This document shows, piece by piece, positions 58,318 through 64,000 of a DNA stretch of 64,000 nucleotides. The notes beneath the pieces were generated by a model that saw only the letters and a list, made by a program, of their open reading frames with translations, ran no database searches and had not been told where the DNA came from. The DNA is from Lingula anatina (taxonomy: Eukaryota > Brachiopoda > Lingulata > Lingulida > Lingulidae), in the NCBI RefSeq assembly GCF_001039355.2, contig NW_019775658.1, forward strand, positions 717,502 through 781,501. Direction: 5' to 3'. Each line of letters opens with the position of its first letter. The first letter of the stretch is position 1. Position numbers and translations under genes: made by a program.

Positions 58318-58943
58318 TACTTTTGATTGTATCAGTAGAGGCGATATACATGTATAGGCCTATGCCTTTCTAAAGGAATATCGTAAAAAAGGGGCAAAAG
58401 ATATTTTAAAACAAACGTTGGTGCCAGTTTTTTAAACCACCATACCAATGTTCATGATGATATCTTAAGCCTACTCAGTGACAGTGTTAGAGTCGGAAAC
58501 CGATTACTCACTACAGTATCTCAATTGGATTTACAAAACAACAAAATATTATAGTGCGCAAAGCAAAGAAAATAATAAAAAAGGCATTTGTTACGGTATC
58601 AAGTAGAGAAAGAACACTAATACGTTGTATAATCATGATGAATATATAGGCAAAAATACAAAACGGGATATATGAAGAAAAGTGCACCCAATTAACCATA
58701 GTCTTAAAATTTAAAGAAAATCATATACGAAGCAATAATAAAAGGTGGCTTCCAGTGATCTACAATAGATTTAATAAATGAAATTTAATTCATGTTGAAA
58801 CATTCTCTTTGAAGAAAAAAATATGTAAAACGCAAGCAATTTGTGAGAAAAGTTATAGCCTACCACTTCAGCCTCGTGTCCCGTCTTAAAGACCCAAACA
58901 TCCTTCATTGTTTGTTTTCTGCCTTATCATCCACCCCCAAGAC

Positions 58944-60604
58944 ATGGCGGGCACACGTGCAAGTGCTAATCATCAAAGACCAACGCCATTGCCGAAGATG
59001 TGGACCTCCTACTTTCTTGTCACTATCTCATCATTTCTCTCCATCAACTGCCAGACCCAGGGACAGACCCCCGTGACCCTGCATCCCCTAGGGACGCTGT
59101 ATCTCCCCTATGGGTATGACGCGGGGACACCGCAGTACGATATGTACAAAGGCGTAGCAGAACAATGTGCCTATGACGGGAAGCATAAAATGGTGTATGT
59201 CGTGGGTAAGTGAAATATAGCTTTAAATAATGACTTAGGGGGAATGGGGGATCTTAAGAAATAGAGAAAATCGTCAGATATTTGATACGAGCATTCGACG
59301 TAAAAATCTTCAAAGGAAAGGCTTTTGACTGCAGAGGATGAAGATGTGGTTATGAGGCCGTGACATTTTACATTGCGTCACTGTGACAATTCCCCACGAT
59401 CCATTTATGAAATTATAAAGATGATTTATCTTTTCCTCAGTGAACACACCCTAACATATTTTTATAAAGAAAGTAGAGTTAGAGGATGTGTGCGTTAGTG
59501 AGTGTTGTGTTTTACTTTGCTGTCTGAATTGTTCATTTCTTGAAATCTTAATTATAAAGGTCCTGTAGTTTTAAAATAAACCCTAACTTCGAGATGGAAA
59601 AACGTTATTATGAGCTGACCAGGTATCGCGGTCACGAGGGACAGCAGTAATTAATTACGCGTGACAACTAACGCTTAAAATGCAAGTGTGAAGTTGATGT
59701 TGTTCTGACACTAGTCATGGTTGGCTCTGTGTGCTGAGGAATTTATACATGAAGACTTATCTATTATCCAAAAGAATGTATGTAAGGCAGTAAATAAGGG
59801 AGTTTTGGGCTAAGGCTGACAATATCCTTAAACTGCTTATGTGCTCAAATAGTGAGTTACAGGGAGTTTGTACGCTTTGATTCCGTCTTTTAAGAAATAT
59901 AATAAAAGCGCCAGTTTTTATGCTGAAAGGTATATTATTGACACAGGTGCACCAGTATTCAAAACCATTCCCTGTGAAATAAAAAAAGCCATCTTTGACT
60001 GTTTGCTTTTTTTTTCTAAAGGGAAATTTGAATCGAATCATGTTGTAGTACAGCGTGCAAACACAAGTTGATCGTGTCCTCGATTTTCTGTTTATACGAT
60101 AAGCACATTGACAGGGCTGCAGCGTTTTTGACTCTGTTTCCTCGATGAAATTTAAAATCTTGTTTTTCCGTAAAATTCATCAGTGCAAGAGTTGTCTAAG
60201 ATCGTTAAGAGTCTATACTAGCTTAGATTCCGGTGTAATGTGACAGAGTGTCCCCCATGTTAGAGAGACCGCTTCCCATTCATTTGTAGAGGTAACCCTC
60301 GCACTAGATTTTGACCCGCTTAGGTCAGACTTCGTCTAACCATTATAACTATATGGAGGGCGGACTTTCTGTTACACGGACCCTCAGATTCGTTGCACTG
60401 GCACTAGCATAGTTGCTGCAGTTGTTGGAAGTAAGGGCACTTTTAAGAGTTACGAAGACCAGTTGTAAACGTCCGTGCAAACTTGTACAAGCTGGTCAGC
60501 ATACGATTTGATAAAAACGAGGACAAATCCATCCTGCCAGGTTGCTTTACGAACTGGTGATTTTTATCGATCACACTGGTCGATTAAATTAAAAAAAATA
60601 CGAG

Positions 60605-60645
<41 letters not shown>

Positions 60646-63600
60646 ACACACACACACACAATCGATGTCATCATGATTTAAAACAAGAAAGTTATGAACT
60701 ATTGCAGTATTATTGCAGATATTTACAATTTACAATTTCAAGGAGAGGTAGGGTTCGTCTACGTAGTTGATATTTCCATTCCGACCAACCCTACGCTAGT
60801 TTACAACGTCACCGTCCCCATGGTGCCAACTGACGTAGAGGTGTGCGGCAGTCACGTGGCTATTTCGGTAAAGAATGACGTCACGGCAGAGAGTGGGAAA
60901 GTGCTCGTGTTTCCGACTTTTGACCCGGCAGTGGGTACATTCAGGGTGAAGGACGAATTCCAGGGTATGCATTTTAGTAAAAGTGATATCGCTATGATGA
61001 TTAAGGTTCTGTAATACACATACAAAAAGGCTACAACACGAATTAAACACGTCACCTTTCCCTTCCCTGATGTATTTCAATCAGTACCAATGTATCTTTT
61101 ACATTCACAATCACTGTCATTTTATTCTAGTGTCAGTGAAAACCATAAATTCCAATATTTTGTATATACGTGTATTTTAGTCGGGGCTCTCCCGGATATG
61201 TTGGTATGGACAACAGATTGCATGGCCATTCTGGTTGCTAACGAAGGAGAAGGTGGCAAGGACGCTAGTGGTCAGTTTGCTGACCCTGAGGGGTCGGTCA
61301 CCATAATTACGTTTAACGACACGCAGTTGTCTGGAGCAACGAGGCACACGGTGGACTTCACAGCGTTTAATGAAAGGTGCATGTTGTTTAAAGTTGTGCT
61401 CAAAAATTGTTTTCTAACAAAATGTGATAAATTGGTTGAAGTACATGTACATATATTTTCATTCCTTACGTCTTGTATTTATTGCAGTAACGGAGACTAT
61501 TTTATCTGTGTTGTCAGGTTTTTATGCTGTTTTTATAGGCGCCTTCAATCAACTTTGTACTGTTTTATATTTTTACGACGAGGTCTTTATCATCGTCATA
61601 TGCCGTTTTTAACGATACTATGAATTATTGCATCAAAATTATTTGTTGAAATCTCTTATACCGGCTTCGGGTTTCTCTCTTCATTGGAATGCTGAAGTGG
61701 TACTATTGAGCTTCTCGTACATTGGCTGGTCTATGTAAATGCCAAACACTGGTAGATATTGTCAAAGATTTCTTTCAGTATGATATCATCATTATTCCAC
61801 GTTTTTAAGAGCTGACCAGTACGTGTCCCGTGGAGTGAGATGGATATTCAGAAACCAGACGTCTGTGGCCACCACCCTGTCCCAGGATCTTGAACCAGAG
61901 TACATCACGCTTAACAAAGATAACACCAAGGCTTACGTAGTGCTACAGGTGATACAGTTCTAACATACTGCTGGCCTTCTGTAATATGTTTTTAAGTTCG
62001 GTCACACTAAATTTGGACGATTCGCTTTGAAAATCAGATGTTTTATTTTATCCACATTTCTTCGAACCTTAGATACCATTATCATCATCATCATTCCGCC
62101 AGAGGTCGATTCATTTTGTGCAGAATAAAACCTCTTCTTTTCTGTAACCTAGGCCTGTTCATGTTAAATTGTGTTAGTTGCGCAGTGTACTGTTTTGATT
62201 GCCATACAGATCCGTGGTTTTTAGAACAATATGCTTTTTTTGTGTTAGGAAAACAACGCTATGGCAGTACTTGACTTGGCAACAATGAATTTCACGGCAC
62301 TTTATCCTCTCGGATTTAAAAGATGGAATGAAAGCGGGCTGGATGCTTCTGACAAAGACAATGGTAATCCTTCCTGCCTTCTGTAATAATGTTAATAATG
62401 TTATTGATATTTGGAAAAAGAAACATCATACATTTATGTTGACATCGATAAATAGAAGCCCATCTCTGTTTGTGACAGTAGCGGTGGACAAGTAAAATTT
62501 AATGGTCAGTAACCATAAAAGGTTAAGGTTCTCAAACGTGTATCCTGAAGTCGGGCAAAGATGAAAAATATTACATTACGTAAGACTTAGTGCTGTACGA
62601 ACTTAAGGTAAATTATTGAATCGTAAGGTATAAAAAGTTGTATTCATGTCTTTTTCTTTATGTGACACTACTTTATACTTTCTGTAGTTTCTACATTGAA
62701 ATATAATAATGATGATTGACGAAAGGTTTGCGGAGATTAGGGGCCTATGGTTTATGATAGTTTGAGAAGATTTGCTATCCTTTTATCGTTTATTTCTATT
62801 TAAAATAGGGCCTACATATTGCAAAAACTATGGTTATTTTACTACCTTGACGAAGAGTGAATACGTGAAACTAACAATCATGGCCAAATGCACATGCTTG
62901 GTTAAGTTTTGCTACTCATTCCAGCTATCAGCATACGGCCATGGAACATACTGGGGATGTACCAACCAGACAGCATCAAGTATTTCGAAATGGGCGGGGT
63001 CAGTTACATAGCAACAGCCAATGAGGGCGATGCTAAAGAATACAACATGGCTGACCATGGGTTTGATTTCATGGAAGAAACAATAATGAGCACTATTGCA
63101 CCAAGTAAGTCCTGCCCATAAAACCAATGTCTTCCCACCTGCCAACATTTAATATTTCCAACCTGACCGTGACATCTTCAACAGCCATTAAACATTAGGC
63201 CTAGCTATATGTATGATATAACGGTGTTCTTCCATCTCTGTGTCAACTTCAAATGAAACTGCCTTCAAAGTGAAAAGGGAAAATACCCTTCTTCCAGACT
63301 TTATGTAACAATTCTGTACTTCATTTATTTTGGGGTGTTGGAAATACACACATCATGATTTTTCTACACCAACAAAGGATTGCTTTCGTTAGTTGTTAAA
63401 GTGTCTAAGTAACAATTATCTTACTATACTAATACATAACTACATTTTGAACGTCAATTTTAGATTTAGACCGATAATTCACTGGTCCAAAAGCTATTTC
63501 CTCGGTCGTAAGTTACAATAGTGAATGGCGCTTATAACTGCGGAAAATAAAAACAAAAACAGTTTCCGTCAACGATATTTCTGGATGTAGCCTACATATG

Positions 63601-63850
63601 ATTACTGTCCTATATATATATATGGTAGTTACTTAAGAATCTATAGTTTTATTTTTTTTAATAAAAACTATACTTTCATTGCTCGGAACAATAAAAGTCC
63701 AGACTGATAATTATACGGATTGTTGGGGCGCCCCTGAAGAAATATATCTGTTTCTGCGGATATTATAGATTAATTTTTTTTTACTTCTAGATCTTGCAAG
63801 CACAATAGATAGCCAAGTAGCTGATGCCGCTTTAAATGATTCAGGATTAG
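58944..63850 (+). CDS. MSP130-like (choice-of-anchor I family) cell-surface glycoprotein, 5' part, 7 exons, continues beyond window
   Basis: Exons: 58944-59205, 60743-60964, 61181-61376, 61810-61948, 62249-62363, 62925-63104, 63791-63850. They join in frame and give about 391 residues before the window ends inside the next intron. The ATG at 58944 follows an acceptor (ccccaag). An in-frame ATG at 58998 would start directly at the signal peptide (MWTSYFLVTISSFL). Family blocks: LYLPYGYD, AYDGKHKMVYVVG, FVYVVDIS, VEVCG..VAI, GALPDM, LVANEGEG, DPEGSVTII, EPEYITL, LQ|ENNAMAVLDL (split by an intron), LGFKRW and IATANEGDAKEY. Several NxT/NxS sequons fit a secreted glycoprotein. Founding members are surface proteins of skeleton-forming cells in sea urchins, and relatives occur in shell-building molluscs and in bacteria. 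A role in mineralisation here is only suggested by family. Confidence 0.88.
60605..60660. repeat. (CT)n(CA)n microsatellite
   Basis: A compound dinucleotide repeat in intron 1 of the MSP130-like gene, about 80 bp before exon 2. Confidence 0.9.
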
Positions 63851-64000
63851 GTATGTGACGAGTAGGGGCCTAACTTACTTAAACACATGGACATAATCAT
63901 ATTTAGGTCCAAGCTTAGCAACATGAAACAATAAAGGTATATCTTTGACTTCATTTGCTAAAACCTTGCATAGTGCTTGAAGGCGTTTCTGTCTTATTTG

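Larger units (their letters stand above)
55845..58943. other. Intergenic region between MSMO1 and the MSP130-like gene, repeat-rich
   Basis: No gene is supported in this 3.1-kb divergent interval. It contains the MSMO1 5' flank, a TTTA/ATT microsatellite (56322-56396), a 158-bp hAT-type MITE (56532-56689) and a 1057-bp TA-flanked element (57261-58317). Between 56.2 and 57.3 kb the word TAGGCCTA and close variants recur many times. The right end should contain the MSP130-like promoter and a 5' untranslated exon. Confidence 0.5.

Overview
This is a window of animal nuclear DNA, most likely from a marine invertebrate. It is AT-rich and its genes are split into many short exons with GT...AG splice sites. 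Introns carry many poly-G runs, microsatellites and small inverted-repeat elements. The gene set includes an MSP130-type 'choice-of-anchor I' cell-surface glycoprotein, a family I know from echinoderms, hemichordates, molluscs and brachiopods. I cannot fix the phylum from sequence alone. One assembly gap (43277-44215) and one isolated N (8682) are present.

Layout, left to right. (1) 2334-3083 (+) TMEM169 homologue in one coding exon. (2) 6648-18902 (+) CACHD1, a 23-exon alpha2delta-like VWA/Cache membrane protein, predicted 1155 aa, with every exon junction in frame. (3) 19783-22496 (-) a stand-alone WRN-type 3'-5' exonuclease, 6 exons, 264 aa. (4) 22848-26962 (+) a D-2-hydroxyacid dehydrogenase, 9 exons, 342 aa, head-to-head with gene 3. 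(5) 29751-38173 (-) TRAF3IP1/IFT54, 15 exons, 606 aa. (6) 39468-42087 (-) NEMP1-type nuclear envelope protein, 6 exons, 396 aa. (7) 45914-49871 (+) aspartyl aminopeptidase DNPEP, last 10 exons; its N-terminal ~150 residues are not visible and probably fall in the gap. (8) 51344-55844 (-) methylsterol monooxygenase MSMO1, 8 exons, 283 aa. (9) 58944 to beyond 63850 (+) MSP130-like glycoprotein, 7 exons seen, cut by the window edge. I built the exon models by hand from conserved protein motifs, splice sites and phase. They close in frame from start to stop for all complete genes.

The genes are ordinary housekeeping or developmental genes with no operon-like link: sterol synthesis, DNA exonuclease, ciliary transport, nuclear envelope, peptidase, calcium-channel-like subunit. 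Genes 3/4 (351 bp between start codons) and 6/7 (about 740 bp, if the candidate DNPEP start is right) are divergent pairs that probably share promoters. Genes 2/3 and 7/8 are convergent.

The least expected material is repetitive. A 1057-bp TA-flanked element has 20-bp perfect terminal inverted repeats and about a dozen copies of a palindromic GGGGC(A/T)AAACGCC word. An array of ~175-bp repeats at the gap edge switches orientation half way. There is also a 115-bp near-perfect foldback element with a target-site duplication, and several other foldback or MITE-like elements. Two GC-AG introns are inferred from reading frame. I found no tRNA, rRNA, CRISPR or prokaryotic-type features.
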